A stretch of 33,874 nt of DNA from Aerococcus agrisoli (GCF_003797145.1 NZ_RKMG01000024.1:1-33874); one strand, 5' to 3'. Positions 1-9,103 are shown, counted from the stretch's first letter. The notes: generated by a model not told the origin, from the sequence alone. Made by a program: numbers and translations.

Positions 1-52
1 AACTTTTGGGGGCCTCTACAAGGGTCCCAGGATTTTTCTTTTACCAATAAGT

Positions 53-1816
53 TTATTTTGAGAATTGGCTGTTGTATAAGTTTGCATAGAAACCATTTTC
101 TGCCATCAAAGCATCGTGGTTTCCTTGTTCAATAATGTCACCATGATCCATTACTAGGATGATGTCGGCATTACGGATTGTAGATAAACGGTGGGCGATG
201 ACGAATGACGTACGACCTTCCATCAATTTATCCATGGCATCTTGTAGCAAGACTTCCGTTCTGGTATCGACTGATGAAGTTGCTTCATCAAGAATCAATA
301 ACGGTGCATCTTTCAACAAGGCACGCGCAATCGTGAACAATTGTTTTTGCCCAACAGATAGGGTTACAGAATCATCTAAGTAAGTATCATACCCCTTAGG
401 CAAGGTATTGATAAAGTGGTCAATACCAACCGCTTTGGCTGCCGATTCCATCATTTCATCTGTAATATGGTCTTGGTTGAAGATTAAGTTTTCGCGAATA
501 GTACCTTCGAATAACCATGTATCTTGCAATACCATTGAGAATTGATCATGGACAGCTGAACGAGATAATTTGCTAATTGGGTGACCATCGATGTAAATTT
601 CACCCTTGTCGATTGGATAGAATTTCATCAACAAGTTAACGATCGTTGTTTTACCAGCACCTGTAGGACCAACGATGGCAATCTTTTGACCAGATTTGGC
701 TTCAAGAGAGAAATCGTTGATAATCGTTTGACCTGGTTCATAACCGAAGTTAACATGATCAAATGTTACGTCACCGTGAACATTTGAAATAGATTGTGCT
801 AAGTCGCTATCATCCGCCATTTCGTCTTCATCCAAGAATTCAAATACACGCGTTAAGGCTGCACCTGCTGATTGGAATGAAGCGAAGGCTTGAGATAATT
901 GGCCTAATGGTTGGGTAAAAATACGTACATAAATCATGAATGAAACAACGACACCGAAAGAAATGTCACCATTTAATGCCATAATTGATCCCACGATGGA
1001 TACAGCCACGTAACCAAAGTTACCAATGAAGGTCATCAATGGTTGCATAATTCCTGAGAAGAATTGTGCATGCCAAACGCTGTCATATAAGGCATCGTTA
1101 GCTTCATTAAATTGCGCATTCACTTGATGCGAAGCATTAATCGTCGTTAAGACACTTTGACCTGAATATGCTTCTTCAGCAATAGCGTTAACATTGGCCA
1201 AGTTACGTTGTTGTGAAACGAAATAACCTTGTGAACTCTTCAAGATTAATACAATACCGATGAAACCAATCGCTACTGATGCGAGTGCAACGAAACTCAA
1301 GGTAACATTATTGTAGAACATCATCACTAATGTCCCAATCAATAGCGTTACTGAAGGGATAAATGATGATAGGGTTTGATTCAATGATTGACTCACTGTA
1401 TCCAAGTCATTGGTTACACGACTTAACGTATCACCATGACTATGGGTATCAAAATATTGTAACGCCAAACGGTCAATCTTATCTGATACTAAACGGCGCA
1501 ATTTTTTAGAGAAGTTTTGCACTGCAGTAACCATTAAATAAGATTGGATATAGGTGAAGATTGCACCGATACCATATATGATTGCCAAGGAAATGGCAAT
1601 TTTTGAAACTTCCGATAAATCAATACCTTCTGGCGAAGTTAATCCGGCTGTAATAATATCCGTCATTTCACCTAAGCGGTCTGGTCCAATAATTGAAGCC
1701 ATAGAGCCAAGCATGGCCAAAACTGTTGCAATAATAATTGCCCAGCGATATTCACGCCCATATTTTAGGATACTTTGCATCATAGAAGGTTTATTTGCAT
1801 CTTTATTCTTAGTCAT
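53..1816 (-). CDS. ABC exporter subunit (transmembrane plus ATPase domains), canonical ATPase half
   Basis: A 587-aa half-transporter. The first ~320 residues are six-helix exporter membrane domain and the rest is the nucleotide-binding domain. Walker A is GPTGAGKTT near residue 384, the signature is LSVGQ near 488, and Walker B LLILDEATS near 508 keeps the catalytic glutamate. An H-loop follows (VIAHRLST). The start is an ATG with AGGAGG 10 bases upstream, and it overlaps the last 8 bases of the preceding ABC gene, so the two are translationally coupled. By family knowledge it pairs with that protein as a heterodimeric multidrug-type exporter (LmrCD, BmrCD, TM287/288 group). The substrate cannot be read from sequence. 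The MarR gene ahead of the pair fits drug or toxic-compound export. Confidence 0.93.
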   Translation of the reverse strand: MTKNKDANKPSMMQSILKYGREYRWAIIIATVLAMLGSMASIIGPDRLGEMTDIITAGLTSPEGIDLSEVSKIAISLAIIYGIGAIFTYIQSYLMVTAVQNFSKKLRRLVSDKIDRLALQYFDTHSHGDTLSRVTNDLDTVSQSLNQTLSSFIPSVTLLIGTLVMMFYNNVTLSFVALASVAIGFIGIVLILKSSQGYFVSQQRNLANVNAIAEEAYSGQSVLTTINASHQVNAQFNEANDALYDSVWHAQFFSGIMQPLMTFIGNFGYVAVSIVGSIMALNGDISFGVVVSFMIYVRIFTQPLGQLSQAFASFQSAGAALTRVFEFLDEDEMADDSDLAQSISNVHGDVTFDHVNFGYEPGQTIINDFSLEAKSGQKIAIVGPTGAGKTTIVNLLMKFYPIDKGEIYIDGHPISKLSRSAVHDQFSMVLQDTWLFEGTIRENLIFNQDHITDEMMESAAKAVGIDHFINTLPKGYDTYLDDSVTLSVGQKQLFTIARALLKDAPLLILDEATSSVDTRTEVLLQDAMDKLMEGRTSFVIAHRLSTIRNADIILVMDHGDIIEQGNHDALMAENGFYANLYNSQFSK

Positions 1817-3587
1817 TTGCTAATTCCTCCTCTGATAATTGTGAATAAGCAATTTCTTTATATACTTCATTGTTAGCTAATAATTCTTTATGTGTACCAT
1901 GACCCACGATTTCACCACGTTCAAGCACGATGATTTGATCAGCATCCATGATTGTAGAGATACGTTGTGCCACGATAATTTTCGTTGTATCAGCCATTTG
2001 TTCTGCTAGAATACCACGCAATTTCTTATCTGTTTGATAGTCCAACGCAGAGAATGAGTCGTCAAAAATTAACACTTCTGGTTGACGCGCGATTACACGT
2101 GCAATACCAAGACGTTGTTTTTGACCACCAGAGAAGTTGCTACCACCTTGGGCAACTTTTGTCTCTAATTGATCAGGTTCGCCTTCAACGAAGTCTTTAG
2201 CTTGCGCAATTTCTAAGGCTTTCCAGATTGCATCATCAGAAAGATCAGCATCTTGATGTTGGTTACTTTCCCCAAGATTCATATTTGAACGAATGGTACC
2301 AGAGAATAAGACTGGTTTTTGTGGGATATACCCAACAATGTTATTCAAGCTAGCATGGTCGAAGTCTTTGACATTTTTACCATCTACTAAAACTTGACCT
2401 TCAGATACGTCATATAAACGCGGAATCATTTGAATTAATGTTGATTTACCAGAACCTGTTGCCCCAATAATGGCTAAGGTTTCCCCTTTATTCAATTTGA
2501 ATGAAATATCTTTCAAGGCTGGTTTGGCATCATCACCATATTTAAAGGTCACATCTTTAAATTCAATTGTGCCTTTTTCATCTGGTTGAACAGACTCATC
2601 TACAAAATTGATGCTTGGATCCATGTCCAATACTTCATTGATACGTCTTGCAGATACGAGTGCACGCGGTAAGATCATGAAAATCATCACCATTAATAAG
2701 AAACCAATAATAACTTGCATCGCATATGATGTAAAAACAATCATTTGTGAGAATAAGTTTACTTGCGCCATACCTTGCGCTGCGTCAGCAATCAAGTAAG
2801 CCCCAGTCCAGTAAACTGCTAGCGTCAAGCCGTTAGATACAAGGCTCATCCCTGGTTGCATAATCCCCATAACACGCCCTACAAAGATATTCGTATTGGT
2901 TAGATTATCATTGGCTTCCGCAAATTGGTGGTTTTGATAATCTTCGGCATTGTATGCACGGATAACACGTAAACCAGTTAGGTTTTCACGCGTGATACCA
3001 TTGATATCATCGATCATTGTTTGAATTTTTTGGAAACGAGGTACCGCATAGAACATAACAATGGCAATCATCAACAATAGAATGCCTACAGCGACTGCAG
3101 TTGTTAATGTCCATTCCCATTTTTGGCTAGAAATTTTTGTGATGGCCCAGATAGACATGATTGGACCCCGCAAGATAACTTGTAGACCCATCGCAATCAA
3201 CATTTGAATTTGCGTTAAGTCATTAGTTGTACGTGTCACTAAACTTGGCACAGAGAATTGATTAATTTCGTGTGCAGAATAATCCATCACCTTATGGAAA
3301 ATTTCGCCACGAACACGGGCAGTTAAGCCTGCTGCAATTTTAGTGGCAAAATACCCAACAACAATTGATGTGGCAAACGAAGCTAGTGATAAGCCCACCA
3401 TTTTTAGACCTGACTCTAAAATATCTGCCGTCTCAGTGTCCGGCATTTGTAATAATTTTGTGATTTCCGACATATAATCCGGAATCTCTAATTCTAGAAA
3501 AACTTGTAGAAAAATGAGTGCTAAACTCAAAATTGCTAACAGTTTTTCTTTTGTATTCATCTTTGCTAATATTTTCAGCAATATCAT
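1809..3587 (-). CDS. ABC exporter subunit with degenerate ATPase site
   Basis: A 592-aa half-transporter fused to an ATPase domain. Walker A is GATGSGKST near residue 376, the signature is FSGGQ near 484, and Walker B reads LIFDDSFSALD. The residue after the Walker B aspartate is therefore aspartate, not glutamate. In heterodimeric exporters one partner typically carries exactly this substitution, making one of the two ATP sites weakly hydrolytic, so I infer this is the noncanonical partner of the downstream gene. It lies 17 bases after the MarR gene. AGGAGG sits only 2 bases before the ATG; an in-frame TTG two codons later would have a better 8-base spacing, so the true start may be that TTG. 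Confidence 0.92.
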   Translation of the reverse strand: MILLKILAKMNTKEKLLAILSLALIFLQVFLELEIPDYMSEITKLLQMPDTETADILESGLKMVGLSLASFATSIVVGYFATKIAAGLTARVRGEIFHKVMDYSAHEINQFSVPSLVTRTTNDLTQIQMLIAMGLQVILRGPIMSIWAITKISSQKWEWTLTTAVAVGILLLMIAIVMFYAVPRFQKIQTMIDDINGITRENLTGLRVIRAYNAEDYQNHQFAEANDNLTNTNIFVGRVMGIMQPGMSLVSNGLTLAVYWTGAYLIADAAQGMAQVNLFSQMIVFTSYAMQVIIGFLLMVMIFMILPRALVSARRINEVLDMDPSINFVDESVQPDEKGTIEFKDVTFKYGDDAKPALKDISFKLNKGETLAIIGATGSGKSTLIQMIPRLYDVSEGQVLVDGKNVKDFDHASLNNIVGYIPQKPVLFSGTIRSNMNLGESNQHQDADLSDDAIWKALEIAQAKDFVEGEPDQLETKVAQGGSNFSGGQKQRLGIARVIARQPEVLIFDDSFSALDYQTDKKLRGILAEQMADTTKIIVAQRISTIMDADQIIVLERGEIVGHGTHKELLANNEVYKEIAYSQLSEEELAND

Positions 3588-3604
3588 TACCTCCTATTTT
3601 GCAG

Positions 3605-4054
3605 TTAAAACTGCACGTTTTTATGTAAATGGTGAAGTGTAGCTTTTAACTGCGCCACTTCTTCTTCCGAAAGGCCAGCTGTTAATGCATCCTCCACTTG
3701 GACAAATAACTCATGAACCTTTTGAAACGCTGCATACCCTTCTTCAGTGACAATCAACCGTTTGTAGCGACCATCTTTTTCAGATTTTTCAGTCGTCACG
3801 TAGCCATTTTTAATTAATCGGCCAATTAATTCAGATGAGGATGATTTACGAATATTCATCATTTTTTCAAGGTCTTTGCCAAAGACTTCATCTTCCTTAG
3901 AGGCTTTAATAATATAACCAAGGGCCATTGATTGCGGTCCTTTCATATCTCCCAAATCGTGCTCACTAAGTTGTTCTCCTACATATCGGTGAATCGATAT
4001 CATGAGTTCTCTTAGCAATCTACCAACTTCCATTGGCTGATCCTCTGTATGCAT
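3605..4054 (-). CDS. MarR-family transcriptional regulator
   Basis: A 149-aa protein of normal MarR length. The central part (about residues 55-105) is the winged helix-turn-helix, with the typical LEKMMNIRKSSSSELIGRLIKNGYVTTEKSEKDGRYKRLIVTEEG pattern split between recognition helix and wing (DGRYK). The helices at both ends form the dimerisation domain. It is the first gene of an operon with the two ABC exporter genes and very likely represses them: a perfect inverted repeat lies over its own -10 box. The start ATG has GAAGGTG upstream. The ligand is unknown. Confidence 0.92.
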   Translation of the reverse strand: MHTEDQPMEVGRLLRELMISIHRYVGEQLSEHDLGDMKGPQSMALGYIIKASKEDEVFGKDLEKMMNIRKSSSSELIGRLIKNGYVTTEKSEKDGRYKRLIVTEEGYAAFQKVHELFVQVEDALTAGLSEEEVAQLKATLHHLHKNVQF

Positions 4055-4078
4055 TTTGACACCTTCTCTTTATAAAAT

Positions 4079-4126
4079 TAATAGTTCGCACGCTAACTAT
4101 TATAACAGGGTTTATTTCAATTTCAA
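4079..4126 (-). promoter_or_regulatory. Promoter and operator of the MarR-ABC operon
   Basis: On the minus strand TTGAAA (4121-4126) and TATAAT (4099-4104) are separated by 16 bases. Overlapping the -10 box and running downstream is an inverted repeat with 8-base arms, TAATAGTT and AACTATTA (4079-4102), around an 8-base centre CGCACGCT. This size and position fit a MarR dimer site that blocks initiation, so the operon is probably autoregulated. Confidence 0.75.
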
Positions 4127-4139
4127 ATAAATATGTACC

Positions 4140-4335
4140 GAAAAAGTTTGACTTTTCAATGAATACGTTCTCAAAAGAAAATGATGAGATTGGGAAAGAA
4201 GATTGGCGCTTAGCTATTTTTGGATGTATTCGACTTGTCCGGTCTAACATGATGAATGATTTCTAATGTTTGACCTATTCACTTTAGATAAGTCACTGCT
4301 ATCCCAAAGAAGATCGTCTATATCCAGATTCTATG
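4140..4335. other. Intergenic stretch without recognisable content
   Basis: About 200 bases between the MarR promoter and the next terminator. I see no credible ribosome binding site with an ORF, no strong hairpin and no repeat shared with the rest of the window. Confidence 0.4.
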
Positions 4336-4337
4336 CA

Positions 4338-4378
4338 ACAAAAAAATCCACGAACCGATACATTGGGCTCGTGGATGA
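4338..4378 (-). terminator. Rho-independent terminator of the 157-aa gene
   Basis: On the minus strand an ATCCACGA stem pairs with TCGTGGAT and is followed directly by a run of seven T. It lies 20 bases past the stop codon of the gene at 4398-4871. Confidence 0.85.
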
Positions 4379-4397
4379 TACATCATATATTGTTGGA

Positions 4398-4871
4398 TTA
4401 TTCTGCTTTTGGAGGTGTTTGTAACACTTGTACTTTTCTACCGTTAATTTTTTCTTCTAATTCAGGGTAAACTAAACGTGCTGTTGCAGAACCAAATACC
4501 ATCAATTCATATAATAATTGAGGATCTTCAGTCGTTCTAGACAATAGACGAATATAAATTTCACCGTCACCAGTTAGAATTAAGGTATAGTAACCTGCAC
4601 GTTTCAAGTTGATTTCGTTGATAACAGCCAAAGCTTTCGTTTGATTGTTGAAATCTTCTACTTGGACCAATTTACGATAAGTAATTTGGAATTCAGTAAC
4701 AGGTGAACCAACTTTAAATTCACGCGCAACCACGTTAAATGGAATGGTTTTGTCTTGGGCAATACGGTAAGCACCTGAGAAGACAACTTGGTCTTCGTTG
4801 AATTTATTTTTCTTTACAGGAACTTTCTTTTCTTTAAACATATTCTCTAAAATTGGTTCAATTGATGGCAT
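4398..4871 (-). CDS. Conserved-looking 157-aa protein, possibly YbjN-like fold
   Basis: I do not recognise this gene with certainty. It is a soluble 157-aa protein without signal peptide or membrane helix. The second half (VEDFNNQTKALAVINEINLK, then GYYTLILTGDGEIYIRL, then a helix ending LVYPELEEKI) has the helix, strand pair, helix order of the YbjN / type III chaperone-like fold, in which a short phrase like INEINRKR precedes two strands. That match is from memory of the pattern, not from a search. The start ATG has GGAGG at 7 bases. It stands alone, with its own terminator, 62 bases after the hydrolase gene. No function is claimed. Confidence 0.75.
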   Translation of the reverse strand: MPSIEPILENMFKEKKVPVKKNKFNEDQVVFSGAYRIAQDKTIPFNVVAREFKVGSPVTEFQITYRKLVQVEDFNNQTKALAVINEINLKRAGYYTLILTGDGEIYIRLLSRTTEDPQLLYELMVFGSATARLVYPELEEKINGRKVQVLQTPPKAE

Positions 4872-4933
4872 GTTATTCCTCCGTAATCTGTAAATTTACT
4901 ATACACTCATTGTATCATAAGAAAAATAGAAAC

Positions 4934-5941
4934 CTATACCTCAGCAGCCACTTTTTCAATAAATTTTACCATATCCGCCAAAGCTAAATCCGCCTCTGGA
5001 ATTGGATAAATCGGGAAGATGTGGGCCATGTGTGGGTAAATATTAAAGTCAATTGGTAGCGACTCAGCCTCCGCCCGCTCCTTCAACAAAGCCGCATACG
5101 ACATCGTCATATCCCGGGTCCCAATAATCACTTGAACTGGCGGTAACCCTTTGAAAGACCCAAACCACGGCGAAATCAGTGGATCTATCGGCTCAAAAGG
5201 TTGCGCAAATGTCTCCGTTTCAAGCGCCAGTAATTTTGGCTGTAAAAAGGGCTCGTACTCAACTTGATCAAACTCTACTAGTACATTTTGCAAGGTCCCA
5301 TCAAGAATAGGCGCAATCAAAATCGCCGACTGCGGCAATGGCAATTGATAATTCCGCAGTTGTTGCATGAAGGCGACTGCTAAAGCCCCACCCGTCGAAT
5401 CCCCCACAATCGTAATCTGGCTGGGGTCAACACCTTTTTCCCGAATCAAATATAAGTAACGCGATAATATCATTTTGTGGGCGTCAACGATATGATGTGT
5501 CGGGCCTTTGGGAAACATGGGCATGACGACTTTGCCTGAGATGAGGTTGGCTAGTTTGCTGGCCATATGGAAATGAAAAATGCTTGGTCGAAGCCAGTAG
5601 CCCCCACCTGTTAAATAGAAAATAATGCGTTCTTTGCGTGAATTGGATTCATGTGTGTCATTTTTTTCCACGAAAAAAGTATCCGTGAAATCATCTAAGT
5701 AATCAAAGCCTAAATTTCGTTTGCCCCAGGTTAATTCAGACGGAACAACGTTTGCTTGATAGGCTATACGATACAGTCGGTCGTAATTTGATTTCTGGCC
5801 GGGTAACACGGCACTCATGACACTCAAGGTATCTTCCACCATTTGGGCTTGATAGGAAATATTTGCCTTACGCGCCCGCACTAACTGACTAGCCACAACG
5901 CCTAAAAGTACGCCACCAGCCATCTTATCCCAAGTTCTCAC
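4934..5941 (-). CDS. Alpha/beta hydrolase, hormone-sensitive-lipase-like esterase
   Basis: About 335 aa. The nucleophile elbow is GDSTGG, preceded by a GGGYW oxyanion-hole segment in place of the usual HGGG. The acid is probably the D of GTRDM and the base the H of PHMAHIFP, completing a Ser-Asp-His triad as in the Abhydrolase_3 / HSL family, which cleaves short-chain esters. The N-terminus (MAGGVLLGVVAS) is mildly hydrophobic, so weak membrane association is possible. The first ATG of the frame (5965) has no good ribosome binding site. A GTG eight codons in has AAAGGAG at 8 bases, so I place the start at 5941. Substrate unknown. Confidence 0.85.
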   Translation of the reverse strand: MRTWDKMAGGVLLGVVASQLVRARKANISYQAQMVEDTLSVMSAVLPGQKSNYDRLYRIAYQANVVPSELTWGKRNLGFDYLDDFTDTFFVEKNDTHESNSRKERIIFYLTGGGYWLRPSIFHFHMASKLANLISGKVVMPMFPKGPTHHIVDAHKMILSRYLYLIREKGVDPSQITIVGDSTGGALAVAFMQQLRNYQLPLPQSAILIAPILDGTLQNVLVEFDQVEYEPFLQPKLLALETETFAQPFEPIDPLISPWFGSFKGLPPVQVIIGTRDMTMSYAALLKERAEAESLPIDFNIYPHMAHIFPIYPIPEADLALADMVKFIEKVAAEV

Positions 5942-5998
5942 TACTATCGCTCCTTTACGAGTCATTCTTCAATTCATGATAACATGTTCCACGTAAAA

Positions 5999-6034
5999 GA
6001 AAAAAGGAAACCCATATCAAAATGGATTTCCCTC
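5999..6034 (-). terminator. Terminator of the Gfo/Idh/MocA gene
   Basis: On the minus strand GGAAATCCAT and ATGGGTTTCC form a stem with one mismatch around TTTGAT, followed by TTTTTT. It lies 16 bases past the oxidoreductase stop. Confidence 0.75.
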
Positions 6035-6049
6035 TATAGCAAAGACTAT

Positions 6050-7051
6050 TTAAAAGATTTTTTGTTCAGAGAAAGGACCCGTCGCTAACCCTGCACTTTG
6101 AATCGCACGATCCACTACGTCCATGACAGTCAAACTATGTGCCAAATGTTCCTCAGCATAGGTCGTGTCATCCTCGTCAATCCAAGAGGCAATCGTTGAA
6201 AATTCAGCGTATAGCTTATGCGGATGCACGTTCAATGCATAGTGTGCAGTCGTTCCGTCGTTCAACATGAAATCGAAGAATTCAATACGCCCTGTAGACC
6301 CGTTCACCACGATTGTTCCCTTTGTTCCTTGAATAATCGAACGATTGGGTTTGTTACTAGCTTTCGATGCCGTACAAACTGCCTTAGCATTTTCATATCC
6401 TAAAACGAGTACGCCTGAAGTATCTATACCCTTTTCTAGATTAGGGAAGTAGTTAACTTCATTAGGGCATCCCATTAGCCCCAACACAAAGTGAATATTG
6501 TAGATATTTAAATCCATCAAGGCACCACCACCCGATTTTGCATCAAAGGCTGGTAGGACATTGCCCGCAAGCAACGCATCATAACGTGACGAATACTTAC
6601 AGAAGCTACACTCAATTAATTTTATTTCCCCTAATTGTGGTAATAATTCAATTATTTTTTCATAGTTTGCTAGGAATTGGTTGGGAATTGCTTCGGCCAA
6701 GACTAAATCATAGTCTAAAGCTAATTGTTCCAGATCGAGTAATTCTTTATGAGACATGGTAAAAGGTTTTTCACAAATGACGTGTTTGCCATGTTGGAGG
6801 GCATCTTTCACGAAATCATAATGTAAATTATTGATCACCGCAACATATACTGTATCAATATCTGCTTCTTCAAGGAATTGAATATAGTTTGAATAGACTT
6901 CCTCAATTCCATAAGATGCTTGAAGTTCCTTTGCAATATGTGCACTTCTAGGTGTAGAGTTGATTGCTGTGACCTCAATATGCTCTAATTCGGCCACTAA
7001 AGGTAAAAATTCAGCAACAACCTTTCCGGTTCCGGCAATTCCTAATTTCAT
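6050..7051 (-). CDS. Gfo/Idh/MocA-family oxidoreductase
   Basis: A 333-aa NAD(P)-dependent dehydrogenase. The N-terminal Rossmann fold starts MKLGIAGTGKVV, with the GxGxxx nucleotide loop, and the family signature CEKPFTMS follows at about residue 90, with the catalytic-type lysine in EKP. The C-terminal half is the GFO/IDH sheet domain, with GGGALMDLNIYNIH as the second conserved block (D and H at the active site). The frame opens 75 bases earlier, but GGAGG lies 8 bases before the ATG at 7051, so that start is chosen. The substrate is probably a sugar, polyol or related compound and cannot be named. The MerR gene upstream in the same orientation may control it. Confidence 0.9.
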   Translation of the reverse strand: MKLGIAGTGKVVAEFLPLVAELEHIEVTAINSTPRSAHIAKELQASYGIEEVYSNYIQFLEEADIDTVYVAVINNLHYDFVKDALQHGKHVICEKPFTMSHKELLDLEQLALDYDLVLAEAIPNQFLANYEKIIELLPQLGEIKLIECSFCKYSSRYDALLAGNVLPAFDAKSGGGALMDLNIYNIHFVLGLMGCPNEVNYFPNLEKGIDTSGVLVLGYENAKAVCTASKASNKPNRSIIQGTKGTIVVNGSTGRIEFFDFMLNDGTTAHYALNVHPHKLYAEFSTIASWIDEDDTTYAEEHLAHSLTVMDVVDRAIQSAGLATGPFSEQKIF

Positions 7052-7268
7052 AAAATTCTCCTCCATAAGACATTCAAAGACTAGCTTCATAGTAAGATCT
7101 GTCGCTGTTTTCATTGATGTAGCCAATTATATACTGCTAAAAATACAATTACTATTTCATTAACTACAACTTTTGGAAAAATATTGACACTGGCAACCAA
7201 AAAAACCATTATATCAATATTTCCATTAAAACTGCTTACCCTTGATAGCAATTTTATATCACAAATTC

Positions 7269-7670
7269 CTAAGATTCTTGCGAAACTTGTTCCCCTTCAC
7301 GTAGTGACGTTTCAATCGGTTGCAAGTGTTCTTCATAGTTGGCTAATTTATAAGCCAAACGATCTCTTGTATTCATTAACGCGTCAATTTTTTCTGTTAA
7401 TTCATCCATTTGTTGGCGAATCAATTCTTTACGCTGTGGAATCGTATGCTCACCCTCACGGAATAAGCTTACATAGTTAGTCATAGATTCAATCGATAGG
7501 CCTGCGTGACGCATATGGCGTGCATAATTAATCCATCGAATATCTTCCTCGTCAAAATTTCGAATACCAGTTTCTGTTCTTTGAATTGGATGAATCAGTC
7601 CAACCCGTTCATAATAACGAATCGTATCTGCAGAAACACCAGTTAATTCACTCACTTTTTTAATATTCAT
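7269..7670 (-). CDS. MerR-family transcriptional regulator
   Basis: A 133-aa protein. Residues 1-70 are the MerR winged helix-turn-helix (MNIKKVSELTGVSADTIRYYERVGLI, then RNFDEEDIRWINYARHMRHAGLS). Residues ~75-115 form the long dimerisation coiled coil, with a short C-terminal tail. There is no cysteine, so it is not a metal sensor of the classical type; small cysteine-free relatives respond to aldehydes or other organic signals (AdhR/YraB group). The start ATG has AAGGAGG at 6 bases. The adjacent oxidoreductase is the natural target, and a 10-base word is shared between the two upstream regions (see the palindrome at 7691). Confidence 0.9.
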   Translation of the reverse strand: MNIKKVSELTGVSADTIRYYERVGLIHPIQRTETGIRNFDEEDIRWINYARHMRHAGLSIESMTNYVSLFREGEHTIPQRKELIRQQMDELTEKIDALMNTRDRLAYKLANYEEHLQPIETSLREGEQVSQES

Positions 7671-7690
7671 TTTGACCTCCTTAAATCACA

Positions 7691-7715
7691 GTAGTACCCA
7701 AAAGTTGGACACTAC
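7691..7715. promoter_or_regulatory. Interrupted palindrome in the MerR gene leader, possible operator
   Basis: GTAGTACCCAA and TTGGACACTAC flank a short centre; 9 of 11 arm positions pair. The core word CCAAAAGTTG (7698-7707) recurs in opposite orientation at 7167-7176, upstream of the oxidoreductase gene. A shared MerR site is the simplest reading. The same word resembles the ends of some IS3-family elements, so a decayed IS end is the alternative. Confidence 0.4.
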
Positions 7716-7853
7716 TCTAAGTTTTTTCAATCATACCTTTTTAGCCCATAAAATCAAAGTAAAACACACAAAAATACGCATTTTTCAACTCATAAGTAAT
7801 GAAAAATACAATAAAATTGATAATTATTGTTGTAAAAATAGGTTTTATCGGAC

Positions 7854-7903
7854 CAAAAAAATGCAGTTTCCAGTGTGAGATCACATCAAGAAACTGCATT
7901 TAT
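7854..7903 (-). terminator. Terminator of the ROK kinase gene
   Basis: On the minus strand TGCAGTTTC and GAAACTGCA pair around a loop, followed by TTTTTTT. It starts 8 bases past the stop codon. Confidence 0.85.
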
Positions 7904-7909
7904 ATTCAT

Positions 7910-8824
7910 TTAATCTTTAGATTGGTCGCCATCGATGTTCAATAACAGTTGATACAAGGCACCACGTAAGTTGGCTTCACTACGAAATTCACAAGGTAAA
8001 ATATCAATTTCAGCTAGCATCTCACCAAACACACCTAATCGTTCCCGGACATTATAATATTGTTTAATAATATTTTCAATTAAAATATTTTGTTGGCTAA
8101 TGCCACCACCAATAACTACCGTTGAAATATCAATAACTGCCTGCAAATTAATAATTAAATTAGCCAGTTTTTCACAATACTCATCGAACAAGGTCATTAA
8201 TGCTTTGTTAGTGCCTTCATTGATTGCTGCAAAAACACGCACCCCATCATTTTCATCTGCTAATCCGAGAATACGACTGCCAGCCTTCACAAACTCAACT
8301 GCTGAATGCGAAAAGCCCGTCATATCTTGGTTACCACGCAAAGTACGATTAGAAATGATGAAACTCAACTCACCGGCTTGGAAATGGCTGCCTTGATATA
8401 ATTTACCATCAAGAATTAAACCGCCACCAACACCCGTACCCAAAATCAGCGCCACGCCATTAGTTACACCCTTCAAATTCCCTTGCCAAAGTTCAGCTAA
8501 AGCAGCTGCTTTTCCATCATTGACAAGCTCACAAGTAATGCCAAAACGCTCTTCAATTTTGGCTTTCAACGGCAATTCATGCAAAAATTGTAAGGATCCA
8601 CCAAAATACACAACACCTTCATCCGAATCCACCTTACCAGGCAAACTCACACCAATACCTTTGATTTCAGATTTTACCGGCTCGATTAAATCATATATTT
8701 GTACCAGAAAATCATCCAAATTTTGCGGCGTCGGTACCTTATCAGCACGAAGCAAATTACCAGAATGATCAATAATACCGTACTTAATAAACGTTCCACC
8801 AACATCAATCGTCAAATAATTCAT
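7910..8824 (-). CDS. ROK-family sugar kinase without zinc cluster
   Basis: A 304-aa ASKHA-fold kinase. The N-terminal phosphate loop is DVGGTFIKYG, a second glycine-rich segment is ILGTGVGGGLI near residue 128, and the C-terminal adenosine motif is VIGGGIS. The usual ROK zinc motif (HxxCxCGxxGC) is absent: after GELSF the sequence continues without cysteines. Zinc-less ROK kinases include beta-glucoside kinases, so a glycoside or unusual hexose is as likely a substrate as glucose. The start ATG has AGAGGGA upstream. It is a single gene with its own terminator and no sugar transporter next to it. Confidence 0.88.
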   Translation of the reverse strand: MNYLTIDVGGTFIKYGIIDHSGNLLRADKVPTPQNLDDFLVQIYDLIEPVKSEIKGIGVSLPGKVDSDEGVVYFGGSLQFLHELPLKAKIEERFGITCELVNDGKAAALAELWQGNLKGVTNGVALILGTGVGGGLILDGKLYQGSHFQAGELSFIISNRTLRGNQDMTGFSHSAVEFVKAGSRILGLADENDGVRVFAAINEGTNKALMTLFDEYCEKLANLIINLQAVIDISTVVIGGGISQQNILIENIIKQYYNVRERLGVFGEMLAEIDILPCEFRSEANLRGALYQLLLNIDGDQSKD

Positions 8825-8952
8825 ATGTTCCCTCTATTCTAATCACATTTTTATTTAAAACTGAGTTTCATTCTAACTGTTTTTTAGATAAAAAGTCATA
8901 TATTTGGTTGAATAATTTTTAGTCTGCAAGATTTTGGCTAATTTTTTCAAAA

Positions 8953-9012
8953 CTACAAATTCATGACAATGTAAATATATAGAATTGCCAATATTAAACT
9001 GATGATAAACAC
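8953..9012 (-). CDS. Possible 19-aa hydrophobic peptide
   Basis: A GTG start lies 10 bases after GGAGG and opens a 19-residue frame, MFIISLILAILYIYIVMNL, almost entirely one hydrophobic helix. An extended -10 (TGATATAAT, 9104-9112) about 90 bases upstream could drive a short transcript. The shape resembles small membrane peptides or type I toxins, but nothing here identifies a partner antitoxin RNA. It lies in a 360-base gap between rplS and the ROK gene that otherwise shows nothing. This is tentative. Confidence 0.3.
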   Translation of the reverse strand: MFIISLILAILYIYIVMNL

Positions 9013-9103
9013 TTAATACCAGCCTCCTTAACGACTATATAGACAGTTTTATTCAAAGCTTAATCTTTTAAAAAAGTGCAGTTCAAACAGATCATTTTCT
9101 TAA

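Noticed and set aside
1..52. Terminator after the first ABC gene
   Set aside because: A weak GGG/CCC and CCT/AGG stem can be drawn on the minus strand, but no T run follows and the window ends.
4020..4250. 76-aa minus-strand ORF upstream of the MarR gene
   Set aside because: It overlaps the promoter and operator and the start of the MarR gene in another frame, and has no ribosome binding site.
7691..7715. IS3-family terminal inverted repeat
   Set aside because: The word resembles such ends, but no transposase or second end at a plausible distance is present. Kept only as an alternative to an operator.
7672..7878. 68-aa plus-strand ORF
   Set aside because: AT-rich chance frame with no ribosome binding site, running antisense to the MerR leader.
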